From Pseudomonas sp. GM80 (GTDB lineage: Bacteria > Pseudomonadota > Gammaproteobacteria > Pseudomonadales > Pseudomonadaceae), in the NCBI RefSeq assembly GCF_000282515.1, contig NZ_AKJD01000246.1, positions 1 through 64,000 of the forward strand: 64,000 nucleotides of DNA. Direction: 5' to 3'. The notes beneath the pieces are model-generated. The model did no database searches. It saw nothing but the letters and a program-made list of their open reading frames with translations, and was not told where the DNA came from. A program made the translations under genes and the position numbers. This document shows, one piece after another, positions 1 through 9,248 of the stretch. Numbering within the stretch: the first letter of the stretch is position 1; every line of letters begins with the position of its first letter.

Positions 1-29
1 AGCCTGCGGCAGCTCCTACAGCTTGGGAT

Positions 30-470
30 TCAGGCTTGTGGGGTTTTGCGGAAGCCGACGGCCAGGCGGTTCCAGCTGTTGATGGTGCTGATGGCCACGG
101 TCAGGTCGACCATTTCCTTGGGCGTGAATTGCGCGGCGACGACGTCGTAATCTTCGTCCGGGGCGTGAGTCAGGCTCAACTGGGTCAGCGACTCAGTCCA
201 CAACAGCGCGGCACGTTCGCGGTCGCTGAAGAACGGCGCTTCACGCCAGGCCGTCACGGCGAACAGGCGGCGCGGGGTTTCGCCGCCCTTGATCGCGTCA
301 GCGGTGTGCATGTCGATGCAGAACGCGCAGCCGTTGATTTGCGAAGCGCGCAGTTTGACCAGTTCGATCAGGGTCTTTTCCAGCGGCAGTTTGGAGACTG
401 CGGTTTCCAGCGCGATCATGGCTTTCAAGGCGTCAGGCGAAGCGGTGTAGAAATCGGTACGAGGTTTCAT
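30..470 (-). CDS. Carboxymuconolactone decarboxylase / AhpD-family protein
   Basis: This 146-residue protein consists of a single CMD domain. It shows the redox motif C48-x2-C51-x3-H55 (GCAFCIDMHTADA), the signature of AhpD-like alkylhydroperoxidases, so a cytoplasmic thiol-dependent peroxide-reducing role is the likely one. Length and motif position fit the family. It is transcribed alone, away from the next gene. A long open frame on the other strand is a codon-bias shadow. The true substrate cannot be told from sequence. Confidence 0.85.
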   Translation of the reverse strand: MKPRTDFYTASPDALKAMIALETAVSKLPLEKTLIELVKLRASQINGCAFCIDMHTADAIKGGETPRRLFAVTAWREAPFFSDRERAALLWTESLTQLSLTHAPDEDYDVVAAQFTPKEMVDLTVAISTINSWNRLAVGFRKTPQA

Positions 471-656
471 GCTGGCTTTCCGGGGCGAGTGAATGTGTGC
501 CTACGGTAGTCCTGGGGGGCGGTTCGGCAAATAGCCAATATTCCAGAAGATCAGGAGGCCACTTGCTCACACCGTTGACCGCTCGTCAGCCAACCGGCAC
601 CAAGCCTTCGGCGTGCCAGACCAATATCAGGTAAATCCCCTTTTTGGAGACGTACC

Positions 657-956
657 ATGATGACGCGCAAACTCACCTCGTTACTGCTTGCCGGCCTGCT
701 GGCTACGGCCTCGGCTGCCAGCTTCGCCGCCAATGACGGCGCTGATGCGACCGGCACTAAATCCGGCGCCACCAGCGGCTCGACCATGCCACCGGACAAC
801 ACCCCGGGCGCGCCATCAGGCGGTAACAGCTCCGGCGGTGCAGGTTCCGGCACCGGCACCAATGGCGGCGCCAGTGGTTCAGGTTCAGGGGCTGGCGGCG
901 GCACTGGTTCGGCCGGCGGCGGAACGGGCGGTGCAGGCGGTGGCACTGGCGGCTGA
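657..956 (+). CDS. Small secreted Gly/Ser-rich protein
   Basis: This is a 99-residue protein with a clear Sec signal peptide (hydrophobic core LLLAGLLATASAA, cleavage expected near ASFAA at residue 25). It is followed by a low-complexity tail of Gly, Ser, Thr and Ala, with GGG-T/A repeats at the C-terminus. GGAGA lies just upstream of the ATG pair. No catalytic domain is visible, and it resembles the small periplasmic or surface Gly-rich proteins common in Pseudomonas. Function unknown. Confidence 0.7.
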   Translation: MMTRKLTSLLLAGLLATASAASFAANDGADATGTKSGATSGSTMPPDNTPGAPSGGNSSGGAGSGTGTNGGASGSGSGAGGGTGSAGGGTGGAGGGTGG

Positions 957-991
957 ACGAACAAGAGCCACCCGTGGTAAACGCAAGATCC

Positions 992-1084
992 CCTGTAGGA
1001 GTGAGCCTGCTCGCGATGGCGTCAGCACATTCAACGTTTCATTGAATGACACTGCGCTATCGCGAGCAGGCTTGCTCCTACAGG
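992..1084. repeat. REP-type inverted repeat pair
   Basis: Two inverted arms, CCTGTAGGAGTGAGCCTGC with TCGCGATGGCG and its near-perfect complement ending in GCTCCTACAGG, flank about 35 bases. This is the usual look of Pseudomonas fluorescens extragenic palindromes. It lies between convergent genes. Confidence 0.8.
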
Positions 1085-1103
1085 AGTTGTGTTGGATGGG
1101 GGG

Positions 1104-2681
1104 TTAGCGGTCGGAGCGCATCAGCTCGGCGATGCCGCCATCCAGCGACAGCACCGCCGCGCGGTTACGCCCGGCATTCTTCGCCTGATACAACGCCGCA
1201 TCCGCACGTTGGATAAACACTTCCAGACTGTCGTTGCCATTCGGAATAAACGAATAACAGCCAAGGCTCACCGTTAGATAGCCGGTCGGCGAACCGCTAT
1301 GAGTGATGTGTTTGTCGATCACGCTGCGACGAATCTGCCCGGCAATCGCCAGCGCGCCGTTGATGTCGGTGTCCGGCAAGAGCACCGCAAATTCTTCACC
1401 ACCATAACGCACCGCCAGATCAGCCTTGCGCTGGCAGCACGTCTTGACCACCTGCGCCACCTGCGTCAGGCAGTGATCGCCGGCGACATGCCCGTAGGCA
1501 TCGTTGTAGCGCTTGAAGAAATCAATATCGAGCATGATCAGGCTGACCGGGCTGACCTGCCGCGCGCCACGGGCAAATTCGATCTCCAGCGAGCGTTCAA
1601 ACAAACGCCGATTGGCCAGCCCGGTGAGGCTGTCATGCGTCGCAATCTGCTCCAGCGTCAATTGCGCCTTGCGCAGGTTCTTCTCGATCCGCTCACCGTC
1701 ACGCACCTGATGAATGAACACCCAGCCAAACAGGCCGACACCGAGAATCAGCAGCGCAACGATCACGCTCGATTGAACCGCCCGCTCGTACCACCCCTTG
1801 AGAATCGTGTCTCGCGAGGTCGCGGCGGCCACCACCAGCGGATACGCAGCCAGCTGTCGATAGCCATACAAGCGCGTGACGCCATCGACCACCGAATTGA
1901 TCATCGCGGTGCCGGCGGGCGCGTCGGGCAGCAACTTGCGATAAATCCTGCCTTGGGCCAACGAGCTGCCGACCAGGCCTTCATCGAACGGCCGACGCGC
2001 CAGCAGCGTGCCGTCGGTCAAGCCGAGGAACATGATGCCGTTGTTATCGAGGCTGAAACTTTCGAAGAAGCGGTCGAAATACGACATCTTGATCCCGGCC
2101 ATCAGTACGCCCTGAAAGTTGCCCGCGCGGTCGTTGATGCGTTTGGAGATCGGGATGATCCACTCGCCGTTTTCGCGGCTGCGAATCGCCGGGCCGATGT
2201 GCGCCACGGTCGATACGTTCTGCTGATGGAATTTGAAGTACTCGCGATCGGCCACGCCGTTGCCATGGGGCAAGTCCGGGTAGGAGGTGATCACCCACTG
2301 GCCCTTGTTGTCGAACAGGAACATGCCGTGCAATTGCTCAAGTTGCTGCACACGCCGGGCGAAGGTTTTCTGCAATCGGGTCTTCTGTGCCGCGCCGTAA
2401 CCATCGTCCTCGACCCAATCGACCAGGCTGGTCAACACCAGATCCGCCGCCAGGAACGTGTCCTCGGCCTGCTGCGCCATGGCCCGGGTCAGGTTGGCCG
2501 AGGCCATTTGCGCCACCGCCAAGTCCTGGCGCCGTGACTGCTCCAGTTGCAGATACAACAACCCGAACAGGCACAGACACACCGCCACGGTAAACAACAC
2601 AGCCGCTTTGCGCAGCGGCAGCCGTTTAAGGGAGCCTCCGGGGGCCTGGTGCGGATCGTGAATGGGGATTGGCAAACGCAT
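1104..2681 (-). CDS. Membrane diguanylate cyclase (Cache-like sensor plus GGDEF)
   Basis: This is a 525-residue protein. A transmembrane helix at about 25-47 is followed by a periplasmic Cache-like sensor domain (about 50-300), a second helix (about 302-325) and a GGDEF domain (about 350-510). The active-site loop is GGEEF at 427-431. An inhibitory I-site RxxD (R418, D421) lies exactly five residues before it, so synthesis of c-di-GMP with product inhibition is expected. There is no EAL domain. The signal is unknown. It is a single-gene unit facing away from the next gene. Confidence 0.93.
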   Translation of the reverse strand: MRLPIPIHDPHQAPGGSLKRLPLRKAAVLFTVAVCLCLFGLLYLQLEQSRRQDLAVAQMASANLTRAMAQQAEDTFLAADLVLTSLVDWVEDDGYGAAQKTRLQKTFARRVQQLEQLHGMFLFDNKGQWVITSYPDLPHGNGVADREYFKFHQQNVSTVAHIGPAIRSRENGEWIIPISKRINDRAGNFQGVLMAGIKMSYFDRFFESFSLDNNGIMFLGLTDGTLLARRPFDEGLVGSSLAQGRIYRKLLPDAPAGTAMINSVVDGVTRLYGYRQLAAYPLVVAAATSRDTILKGWYERAVQSSVIVALLILGVGLFGWVFIHQVRDGERIEKNLRKAQLTLEQIATHDSLTGLANRRLFERSLEIEFARGARQVSPVSLIMLDIDFFKRYNDAYGHVAGDHCLTQVAQVVKTCCQRKADLAVRYGGEEFAVLLPDTDINGALAIAGQIRRSVIDKHITHSGSPTGYLTVSLGCYSFIPNGNDSLEVFIQRADAALYQAKNAGRNRAAVLSLDGGIAELMRSDR

Positions 2682-2963
2682 GTCCTGAGCAGGTACGACA
2701 AGGGCAAAGGCCCGAAACCCTTATGTTTTGTGAGCGTAGCCCACCAAGATGCACCGGGCAAACGCCAGCCGCCCGCGCCGTTGTATCGGCGCGCAGTGAA
2801 TTAGGATGATTGTTTGACGAAAATATTTTCCAGCGCCGTATCAGCAGTCATAAACCGTATGAACGCAGACGCGAAGAAAAGCAGGCTTGTGGAGGAACAT
2901 CTGCCCCGGCAACATTCTTGAAGAACGCAGGAAACCCTCCGAATCAAAAAGGCCGTCCTCTGC

Positions 2964-3251
2964 ATGAAGTCACTGCTGTTGTTTGCCGCCATCGCGCTGT
3001 CGGGGGCGATGTTCGTGGGTTACTACGAAAAGATGGAAGACGCTGATCCCGAGAAGGTGTTCTTCATCAAAAAGCACCCGACCTTGCAGATAAAGTTCGT
3101 CAATATCTTCGCCAACGAAGCGGACGATAAAAAGCTCACCCGGCTCAGTGACGTGGAAAGACAGTACGTTATTGATTACTGCAACTATCGGCTGGGCATT
3201 TCGACCGAACTCAAGACTCAGCAAGATCTGGAACAATGCAAGCAACGCTAG
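2964..3251 (+). CDS. Small hypothetical protein with N-terminal hydrophobic segment
   Basis: This is a 95-residue protein with an N-terminal hydrophobic stretch (LLLFAAIALSGAMFVGYY) that could be a signal anchor, followed by a charged domain with two Cys (CNYRLG, EQCKQ). I do not recognise the family. A REP-like hairpin follows directly. The overlapping frame on the other strand has no signal-like feature and is less likely. Confidence 0.6.
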   Translation: MKSLLLFAAIALSGAMFVGYYEKMEDADPEKVFFIKKHPTLQIKFVNIFANEADDKKLTRLSDVERQYVIDYCNYRLGISTELKTQQDLEQCKQR

Positions 3252-3270
3252 CGTCATCAGGGCTGAAAAC

Positions 3271-3304
3271 CCTGTGGCGAGGGAGCTTGCTCCCTCGCCA
3301 CAGG
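3271..3304. repeat. Perfect REP-like palindrome
   Basis: CCTGTGGCGAGGGAGC and its complement GCTCCCTCGCCACAGG meet over a two-base centre, making a perfect long hairpin between convergent genes. It is a common Pseudomonas intergenic repeat and may also end transcription. Confidence 0.8.
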
Positions 3305-3341
3305 TTCAATCCTCAGTCTTCAGCCGATCGACTATGGATCA

Positions 3342-4007
3342 TCAGCGCGACGGCGGCACACGGATGTCACCTGCCCGGCACTGGGTTTTCACGCCCTTGC
3401 CGCACGCGCCCAATTGCAGGTCCTTGCCCATGCACACGCGCACTTCCGACAACTCGGGGCCGCTGCAGATCACCGCGATGCCATCTGCAGGAATCCCCGG
3501 GTTGGCTTTGCGGAACAGGTCGGCGATCTCCTGCGCTTCGAAGTAATACGAGCTGTTCAACGGTTGTAGCTCATCAGGGATTTTCACCGCTGCGACCGCT
3601 TTGTCCGCCTCATCCAGATAGCCCATCACGCCGAGGCCGCTGCACGTGCCGTGCTTGGACCATTCGTGATCGAGCAGTTTTTTGGTCGGGAACAGCGTCA
3701 GGCCCTTCGCGGTTTCCGCCGCCGACAGCGTGGTCAGCGGTGGGCATGATTCCGGCCAGCCGCCCTTGGCGTATTGCGGCCACAAGCCATGCAGCACGAA
3801 GCCGTAACCCTTGCCGGTGCACTGCGAATCGTCCTTGTGGGTCAAACAGAAGGTCGGCGACCAGGACAGCGCCAGCAGGTAGTAATCGAACACCCCCGCC
3901 ACCGCTTCCGCCTGCACCTGGCTGGATTGCGACTGACGCGCCGAACTCAAGCCGATGCTACCGGCCGTCAGCGCAATCACTGCCAAAATTGTAAACAGCT
4001 TTTTCAT
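3342..4007 (-). CDS. Secreted ribonuclease T2 family protein
   Basis: This 221-residue protein has a Sec signal peptide (MKKLFTILAVIALTAGSIG). Both conserved active-site segments of RNase T2 enzymes are present: CAS I HGLWPQY (H73) and CAS II with H114, E115, K118 and H119 (EWSKHGTC). It should cut RNA to 2',3'-cyclic phosphates in the periplasm, like E. coli RNase I. Six or more Cys suggest disulfides. It is a single-gene unit. Confidence 0.93.
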   Translation of the reverse strand: MKKLFTILAVIALTAGSIGLSSARQSQSSQVQAEAVAGVFDYYLLALSWSPTFCLTHKDDSQCTGKGYGFVLHGLWPQYAKGGWPESCPPLTTLSAAETAKGLTLFPTKKLLDHEWSKHGTCSGLGVMGYLDEADKAVAAVKIPDELQPLNSSYYFEAQEIADLFRKANPGIPADGIAVICSGPELSEVRVCMGKDLQLGACGKGVKTQCRAGDIRVPPSR

Positions 4008-4171
4008 CTACCCGCTCCTTGGGACGCCTGCGTCCGTGGTTTTCCATCCTGGCCGGACTGGCCAGCGTTGATTTCGACACGCTTGTGTTGCAAGCGCATG
4101 ACGCAAGGCAACGCCGTACGTCGTTGAAGGGTCTACGATTAACAGGCAGACATCAAACCAAGGGATCCGAA

Positions 4172-4642
4172 ATGAGTAAAGCAGACGAACTCGCCGCCAA
4201 ACTCAAACAAACCCGGCACATCCACGCGGATGCGGCGCTGGAGATCGATTGCTGGCCGGCGCAGGTCTACGACCTGTATCACCGCATCGAGGCGTGGCTG
4301 CAACCGGTGACTGAAGTCGGCCTGAAGATTCGGCGCAATCCGACCCACGTTTGCGAAACCTCGCCCGATGGCGAAAGCCATGATTACGCCATCGACCAAC
4401 TGGTGATTGAAGCCAATCACCAAAGCCTGACATTTGATCCCATTGCCCGGTTTACCGAGGACGGCGCTGGACGTGTGCAAATCAGCCCGTCAGCCACAGA
4501 CACCTACTTGCTGCGCACCGTGGATGAACACGGCGAAAGCCACTGGTGGATGCAGTCGATTGAAACCGGGCAACAACTGGATGCGATCGCACTGACCGAG
4601 AACAACCTGTTGCTCGCTGTGCAGGAAGGTCTCGGGCTGTAA
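4172..4642 (+). CDS. Hypothetical protein (156 aa)
   Basis: I chose the start ATG AGT AAA at 4172 because an in-frame upstream ATG at 4019 has no Shine-Dalgarno and overlaps the promoter side of the divergent RNase gene. The protein is soluble, acidic and without signal peptide or recognised motif. The N-terminal third has the pattern ADELAAKLKQTR, and W-rich residues (ESHWWMQS) lie near the C-terminus. It ends just before the convergent LysR gene. Family not recognised. Confidence 0.65.
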   Translation: MSKADELAAKLKQTRHIHADAALEIDCWPAQVYDLYHRIEAWLQPVTEVGLKIRRNPTHVCETSPDGESHDYAIDQLVIEANHQSLTFDPIARFTEDGAGRVQISPSATDTYLLRTVDEHGESHWWMQSIETGQQLDAIALTENNLLLAVQEGLGL

Positions 4643-4648
4643 GCGCAA

Positions 4649-5503
4649 TTACTGCCGTCGTGAGGAGCAAAAATCAACGATCACCGGCGATAGCAGTTCG
4701 ATCAACTGCGGATCGGCATGCTGGGCGGTAAACAGGCGAAATTGCGCATCCGGCAGCGTCGGTAAACCGTGTTCTGCACCGAGTGCTGTCAAGCCTTGGC
4801 CAAGCTGACTCAACGGCATCGGTGCCACGGCAAAGCCGGACAATGCCGCCGCGCGCAATCCGCCAGTGCTTGAGCACAGCATGGCGGTACGCTGGGCGAT
4901 ACCGGCCTGGGCCAACCGGGTCAGCGCGGCTTCGCGATACGGACACGGCTCTGGAAACAGCGCCAACGGCAACGGTGTCGGCAGTTGCGTGAGCGGTTGT
5001 GCTGCCCACGCCCACACCAACGGCTCTTGCCAGAGCAAGCGTCCCGACTCGCCGGTTTCACATTGCGAGCCAATGACCATTTCCAGATCGCCCAGGCTCA
5101 TCTGGTTGAGCAGTGTCCCAGGAATGTTCACCTGCACATCGATCTCCATGCCGGGGTGCTGCGCCACGCAATCCTGCAACGCCCGCAACAATCGCGCTTC
5201 GATAAAATCCTCGGAAACGCCAATCCGCACCTTGGCCTGCAACGGCACGCGCGTGAGTTGCGCCCAGGCATCGCGGTTCAGCGCCAGAATCGTCCGCGCG
5301 TAGGCCATCAGACGCTCGCCATCCGGTGTCAGCTGTTGCGATCGCGTGGTGCGCTTGAGCAGCGGCTTGCCCACCTGATCCTCCAGCCGACGCAAATGCC
5401 CGCTGACTGCCGATTGCGTCAGATGCAATTTTTCGGCGGCACGGCTGAAACCGTCTTCGTCGACGACGGTGACAAAAGTCTTGAGTAGCACAGCGTCAAA
5501 CAT
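4649..5503 (-). CDS. LysR-family transcriptional regulator
   Basis: This 284-residue protein carries an N-terminal winged HTH (LLKTFVTVVDEDGFSRAAE, then LTQSAVSGHLRRLE) and a substrate-binding domain. I chose the start MFDAVLLKTF, the usual LysR beginning, over an upstream Met six codons earlier. It is divergent from the azoreductase-like gene at 5604, so autoregulation and control of that gene is the default inference. The inducer is unknown. Confidence 0.92.
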   Translation of the reverse strand: MFDAVLLKTFVTVVDEDGFSRAAEKLHLTQSAVSGHLRRLEDQVGKPLLKRTTRSQQLTPDGERLMAYARTILALNRDAWAQLTRVPLQAKVRIGVSEDFIEARLLRALQDCVAQHPGMEIDVQVNIPGTLLNQMSLGDLEMVIGSQCETGESGRLLWQEPLVWAWAAQPLTQLPTPLPLALFPEPCPYREAALTRLAQAGIAQRTAMLCSSTGGLRAAALSGFAVAPMPLSQLGQGLTALGAEHGLPTLPDAQFRLFTAQHADPQLIELLSPVIVDFCSSRRQ

Positions 5504-5603
5504 AGTGAGATACGTGATCAATGGCTGATTTATTTATGATTTATAGTTAGAAGCGCTCTATGTTGCAATGCCTCGCATTCATCCCGCACATGCCGAGGCT
5601 CAC

Positions 5604-6251
5604 GTGACCACCCTCCTTCACATCGAATGCTCACCGCGCAAACAACGTTCCGCTTCGCTGGAAGTGGCCCACAGCTTTATCGAGCGCCATCAGCAACATC
5701 ACCCGCAAACGCACATCGAAACGCTGGATCTGTGGAGCGTGCCACTACCGGAGTTTGGCGAAGAAGCCATGAGCGCCAAATACGCCGGCCTCGCCGGCAT
5801 ACCCCGCACGCCGACCCAGCAATCAGCCTGGGAGGAACTCGAAGCGCTCGCCGCCTGCCTGCACCGCGCCGACATTCTGGTGTTGTCGGTGCCGCTGTGG
5901 AATTACAGCATTCCGTACAAGCTCAAGCACTTCATCGACCTGGTGTCGCAGAAAGACATCCTCTTCAGCTTCGATCCCGAGCGGGGTCCGCAAGGTTTGC
6001 TGCAAGGCAAAACAGCCGTGGTCGCCTATGCGCGCGGCCTGGATTTTTCCGCGCAATCGACGACGCCGGCCGAACGTTTCGACTTTCAGAAACCTTACGT
6101 GGAAGCCTGGCTGGACTTTATCGGCATCACCGACATCCACGAAGTGATCGTCGAGAAGACCATTCTCGGCGACGACATGGACCGCGACTCGCGGCTTGTC
6201 GCCTCACAACAGGCGCGGGATCTGGCAGATCGCCTTGTGCGGGCTGGATGA
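5604..6251 (+). CDS. FMN-dependent NADH-azoreductase / NAD(P)H quinone reductase family
   Basis: This protein has a flavodoxin-like fold: an N-terminal phosphate-binding segment HIECSPRKQRSAS, the motif VPLWNYSIPYKLKHFIDL typical of AzoR enzymes, and length (215 aa) close to the family. I prefer a GTG start at 5604, five bases after GAGG, to the ATG at 5568 because the longer form adds a non-family tail. It is divergent from the LysR gene. It is expected to reduce quinones or azo compounds in the cytoplasm. Confidence 0.87.
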   Translation: MTTLLHIECSPRKQRSASLEVAHSFIERHQQHHPQTHIETLDLWSVPLPEFGEEAMSAKYAGLAGIPRTPTQQSAWEELEALAACLHRADILVLSVPLWNYSIPYKLKHFIDLVSQKDILFSFDPERGPQGLLQGKTAVVAYARGLDFSAQSTTPAERFDFQKPYVEAWLDFIGITDIHEVIVEKTILGDDMDRDSRLVASQQARDLADRLVRAG

Positions 6252-6309
6252 CACTGACGAAAGCCTTTCACTACACTGGGCGACCGTCCTTCCCGGAAGC
6301 CCGATCTCA

Positions 6310-7101
6310 ATGACAACTCTAAAAAACACGATGATCTTCTGCGCGGCGCTGACATTGGCCACTGGCGCACACGCCGAGACAATCGCTTCGCACCTCGACA
6401 GCATCCAGCAACAAGGCCAACTGCGCGTCTGCACCACCGGCGACTACAAGCCCTACACCTTCAAACGCGACGACGGCGATTTCGAAGGCATCGACATCGC
6501 CATGGCGCGTTCACTGGCCGACAGCCTCGGCGTCAAGGTGCAATGGGTGCAAACCACCTGGAAAACCCTGATGCCGGACATGCAGGCGGGCAAATGCGAC
6601 ATCGGCATGGGTGGCATATCGGTGACCCTGGAACGGCAGAAAAAAGCCTACTTCAGCAACACCCTCGACACCGACGGCAAGATCCCGCTGGTGCGTTGCG
6701 CCGATCAGTCCAGGTACCAAACGGTCGAGCAGATCAACCAGCCAAACGTGCGCCTGGTCGAACCCGCCGGCGGCACCAACGAAGCCTTCGTCCACGCCTT
6801 CCTGCCCAAGGCGCAACTGGCCCTGCACGACAACGTGACGATCTTCCAGCAACTGCTCGACAACAAGGCCGACGTGATGATCACCGACGCCTCGGAAGCG
6901 CTGTATCAGCAGAAATTGAAACCGGGGTTGTGCGCGGTGAATCCGCATCAGTACATGCAGTATGGGGAGAAGGCTTACCTGCTGCCGCGCGATGACATTA
7001 GCTGGAAACTATACGTCGACCAGTGGCTGCACTTGAGCAAAGTCACTGGCAAGTATCAGCAAACCCTGGGCGAATGGATTGCCGTACCTGCCGCCCAATA
7101 A
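6310..7101 (+). CDS. Periplasmic cyclohexadienyl dehydratase-like / family 3 solute-binding protein
   Basis: This is a 263-residue protein with a signal peptide (cleavage near AHAET). It has the type 3 solute-binding fold and close motif agreement with Pseudomonas PheC: TTGDYKPYTF, GISVTLERQKKAYFS, GGTNEAF, and EKAYLLPRDD near the end. PheC converts prephenate or arogenate to phenylpyruvate or phenylalanine in the periplasm. A plain amino-acid-binding role is the alternative. I chose the ATG at 6310 because it opens a clean signal peptide. No ABC permease genes lie nearby, which favours an enzyme. Confidence 0.8.
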   Translation: MTTLKNTMIFCAALTLATGAHAETIASHLDSIQQQGQLRVCTTGDYKPYTFKRDDGDFEGIDIAMARSLADSLGVKVQWVQTTWKTLMPDMQAGKCDIGMGGISVTLERQKKAYFSNTLDTDGKIPLVRCADQSRYQTVEQINQPNVRLVEPAGGTNEAFVHAFLPKAQLALHDNVTIFQQLLDNKADVMITDASEALYQQKLKPGLCAVNPHQYMQYGEKAYLLPRDDISWKLYVDQWLHLSKVTGKYQQTLGEWIAVPAAQ

Positions 7102-7123
7102 CCCTGTGGCTCCCCACGAAACC

Positions 7124-7230
7124 TGTAGTGAGGGGATTCATCCCCGATGGACTGCGCAGCAGTCCCGACTTTTTGACATTAGAAGCGGGGGCCGCTGCGC
7201 GACCCATCGGGGATAAATCCCCTCACCACA
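7124..7230. repeat. Imperfect inverted repeat pair (REP/BIME-like)
   Basis: The arm TGTAGTGAGGGGATTCATCC ending CCCGATGG is answered by CCATCGGGGATAAATCCCCT ending CACCACA about 70 bases later. The centre has a second short inverted pair (CTGCGCAGCAG). It lies between convergent genes. Confidence 0.75.
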
Positions 7231-7246
7231 AGTTACGCGTCGCTAA

Positions 7247-7462
7247 TCAATCGTCATGCAACATCCCGGAACTGTACTGATTGAGGCTACTGCCAATACT
7301 GTTCCCGCCAAACTTCAACGTCGTCGCATTACTGCGCCCCTCTGGCGACTGACAATCCGCCGAAAAACAACTCGTGGTCGTCAACCCGCCCGTCCCCGAA
7401 CATGCACTCAATACCAACACAGCAGCAGCAATCAACAGCACTTTGACGACATTGGCGCTCAT
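7247..7462 (-). CDS. Small putative lipoprotein
   Basis: This 71-residue protein has a hydrophobic signal ending in a lipobox (LVLSAC, Cys21) and a Ser/Thr/Gly-rich mature part with one further Cys pair. I set the start at MSANVVKV, since the longer frame adds a 50-residue tail without a signal. Envelope location is expected; function unknown. Confidence 0.65.
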   Translation of the reverse strand: MSANVVKVLLIAAAVLVLSACSGTGGLTTTSCFSADCQSPEGRSNATTLKFGGNSIGSSLNQYSSGMLHDD

Positions 7463-7606
7463 GGCACGGCTCCCCTCGGGATGAAAAAGCAAGACAACAC
7501 GACCTGATGCCAGCATCCTAGGCCCCCGCCACAAACGGCAACATGAAACTTCACCGATCGACAGCGCGGGTTCAGCTTCAAACGCTCGCGAGACAAGGAC
7601 AGCCCC

Positions 7607-8158
7607 ATGCAATACCTACCCCTCACCGACGCCAGCCCCACTGTCCAGGCCCACGTCCGTACCCTGCGCAATCAGCCGGACGTGCGCAAATACATGTACA
7701 CCTCCCACGAAATCAGCGAACAGGAACATGCCCATTGGCTGCACTCTTTGCAGGGCAACCCACGTCAGCAAGTGTTTGTGGTGATCAAGGATGAGCAAGC
7801 GGTTGGTGTGGTTTCTTTGAACGCGATCAACGCTTTGCAGAAGACGGCGGACTGGGCGTTTTATCTGGATGTTGCGTTGCAGGGTAAGGGGCTGGGCAGT
7901 CTGGTCGAGTTCTGGATGCTCGATTACGCGTTCAATGTCGCCGGGCTGGAGAAGCTGAACTGCGAAGTGCTGGCGATGAACGCGGCGGTGGTGAAGATGC
8001 ACCAGAAGTTCGGGTTCGAGATTGAGGGCGTTCGGCGGCAGAACGTTGTGAAGGATCGGGTGCGGGTTGATGTGGTTTTGTTGGGCATCACTAAAGAAGA
8101 ATGGCAGAACAAGCGCCCTGCCCTGGCGCCTGTAATCGAAAGGTTAAATGCCGTTTGA
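7607..8158 (+). CDS. GNAT-family N-acetyltransferase (PseH-like)
   Basis: This 183-residue single-domain GNAT protein has the acetyl-CoA segment LDVALQGKGLGSLVEF and the late motif MHQKFGFEIEG. The N-terminus (RNQPDVRKYMYTSHEISEQEH) is like PseH, the UDP-amino-sugar N-acetyltransferase of pseudaminic acid synthesis, but no pse genes are nearby, so the substrate is uncertain. GGACAG precedes the ATG. It overlaps the next gene by 11 bases, so the two may be co-translated. Confidence 0.85.
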   Translation: MQYLPLTDASPTVQAHVRTLRNQPDVRKYMYTSHEISEQEHAHWLHSLQGNPRQQVFVVIKDEQAVGVVSLNAINALQKTADWAFYLDVALQGKGLGSLVEFWMLDYAFNVAGLEKLNCEVLAMNAAVVKMHQKFGFEIEGVRRQNVVKDRVRVDVVLLGITKEEWQNKRPALAPVIERLNAV

Positions 8159-8546
8159 AGCCGGGAGGCCTGCACTATTGAAACGTGAACTGAGTCCTGC
8201 CGAACTTTACGAACTCAGAGCAACCTTGTCCTGGATCTTTGTCCACACCGGCGTGGACTTCCCCTACATCGCCAGCAAAGTCGAGGGCTACGACCCGGAG
8301 CAGATCAAAGACATTTTGTACGCGGAAGTCGCCGTCATCTGCGCCGGGAATCTGGAATGCGTACTGCCACCAAACTGGACAGGTTTCGACCCTGACGCGT
8401 TGAACCAAGACATCGAGCAAATGTTGCTCGCAATCCAGAACAGCTGGATTCGGCGACAACTTCACAAGATGCACGCCGCCTGGCTGCGGTATAGCTATCG
8501 GGAAGTCTGGGACGACATTACCGCGCACTGCGAAGGCTGGCGTTAA
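8148..8546 (+). CDS. Conserved small protein (DUF7079-like), copy 1
   Basis: This soluble protein of about 132 residues is clearly paralogous to the gene at 13993. Shared features are the segment (D/E)GYDPEQIKDILYAEVA, a central tryptophan, and a C-terminal W-L-RYSYREVWDDI block. I recall this as a DUF of unknown function. ATG 8148 overlaps the GNAT stop; TTG 8178, nine bases after GGGAGG, is an alternative start. Confidence 0.7.
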   Translation: MPFEAGRPALLKRELSPAELYELRATLSWIFVHTGVDFPYIASKVEGYDPEQIKDILYAEVAVICAGNLECVLPPNWTGFDPDALNQDIEQMLLAIQNSWIRRQLHKMHAAWLRYSYREVWDDITAHCEGWR

Positions 8547-8628
8547 TACAGCCCTCCGTGGCAACGGGGCATCAGCGCAGCGACATACAACGCTTTGAAA
8601 CGAGAGAGATGATTGCCTCCCTGCCCGC

Positions 8629-9129
8629 TCATTCCTTTCCCGGTTTGGGTATCGCAAAACGGCTACCGGTCTTGACCTCGCGCAACGCCAGGCTGGACTG
8701 AATGGAGGCAATCCCCACCTGACGCCTGAGCACCTGCTCGATAAAGTCGCTGTAGCTATCAAGATCCTCCGCCAACACCTGCAACACATAATCGGCATCG
8801 CCGGTGATCTTGTGACAGGCCACCACCTGCGGCAATTGCGCAATCACCGCCTCGAAAGCGTCCGGCGCGTGGTCGGCATGGGTGGAAAAACGAATGTGCA
8901 CGAACGCCATGATATCCAGCCCGAGCATTCGCCGATCAAGGTTGGCCTGATAGCCCTTGATCACCCCCGCCTCCTCCATGCGCTTGCGCCGCCGCCAGCA
9001 CGGCGTAAGGCTCAGCGACAGCCGCTCACTGAGTTCAGCGTTGGAAATACTGGCGTCCTCCTGCAACAACTCGAGAATCGCCAGGTCGGTCTCATCGAGG
9101 CTGATGCGTTTGGATATTTTTTTCTGCAT
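8629..9129 (-). CDS. Lrp/AsnC-family transcriptional regulator
   Basis: This is a 166-residue protein. An N-terminal HTH (LDETDLAILELLQEDASISN, then AELSERLSLSLTPCWRR) is followed by a C-terminal RAM ligand domain (VHIRFSTH, then ITGDADYVLQV). The start MQKKISKRI gives the normal family length; a longer frame exists upstream. It is divergent from the acetylpolyamine amidohydrolase cluster and probably regulates it in response to an amino acid or polyamine product. Confidence 0.92.
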   Translation of the reverse strand: MQKKISKRISLDETDLAILELLQEDASISNAELSERLSLSLTPCWRRRKRMEEAGVIKGYQANLDRRMLGLDIMAFVHIRFSTHADHAPDAFEAVIAQLPQVVACHKITGDADYVLQVLAEDLDSYSDFIEQVLRRQVGIASIQSSLALREVKTGSRFAIPKPGKE

Positions 9130-9248
9130 GACGCCATTCCTGAGTAAAAACGCCCGATTAATCCACCAAACCACGAACACAAAGCAAAGAAAGCGCAGCC
9201 CAGCCGGAACAGAATATTTGCACTGGCTAACAATAACGGATGCGCAGA

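Noticed and set aside
551..964. Pro-rich minus-strand frame
   Set aside because: It is the complement of the Gly-rich secreted protein, which has a good SD and signal peptide on the plus strand.
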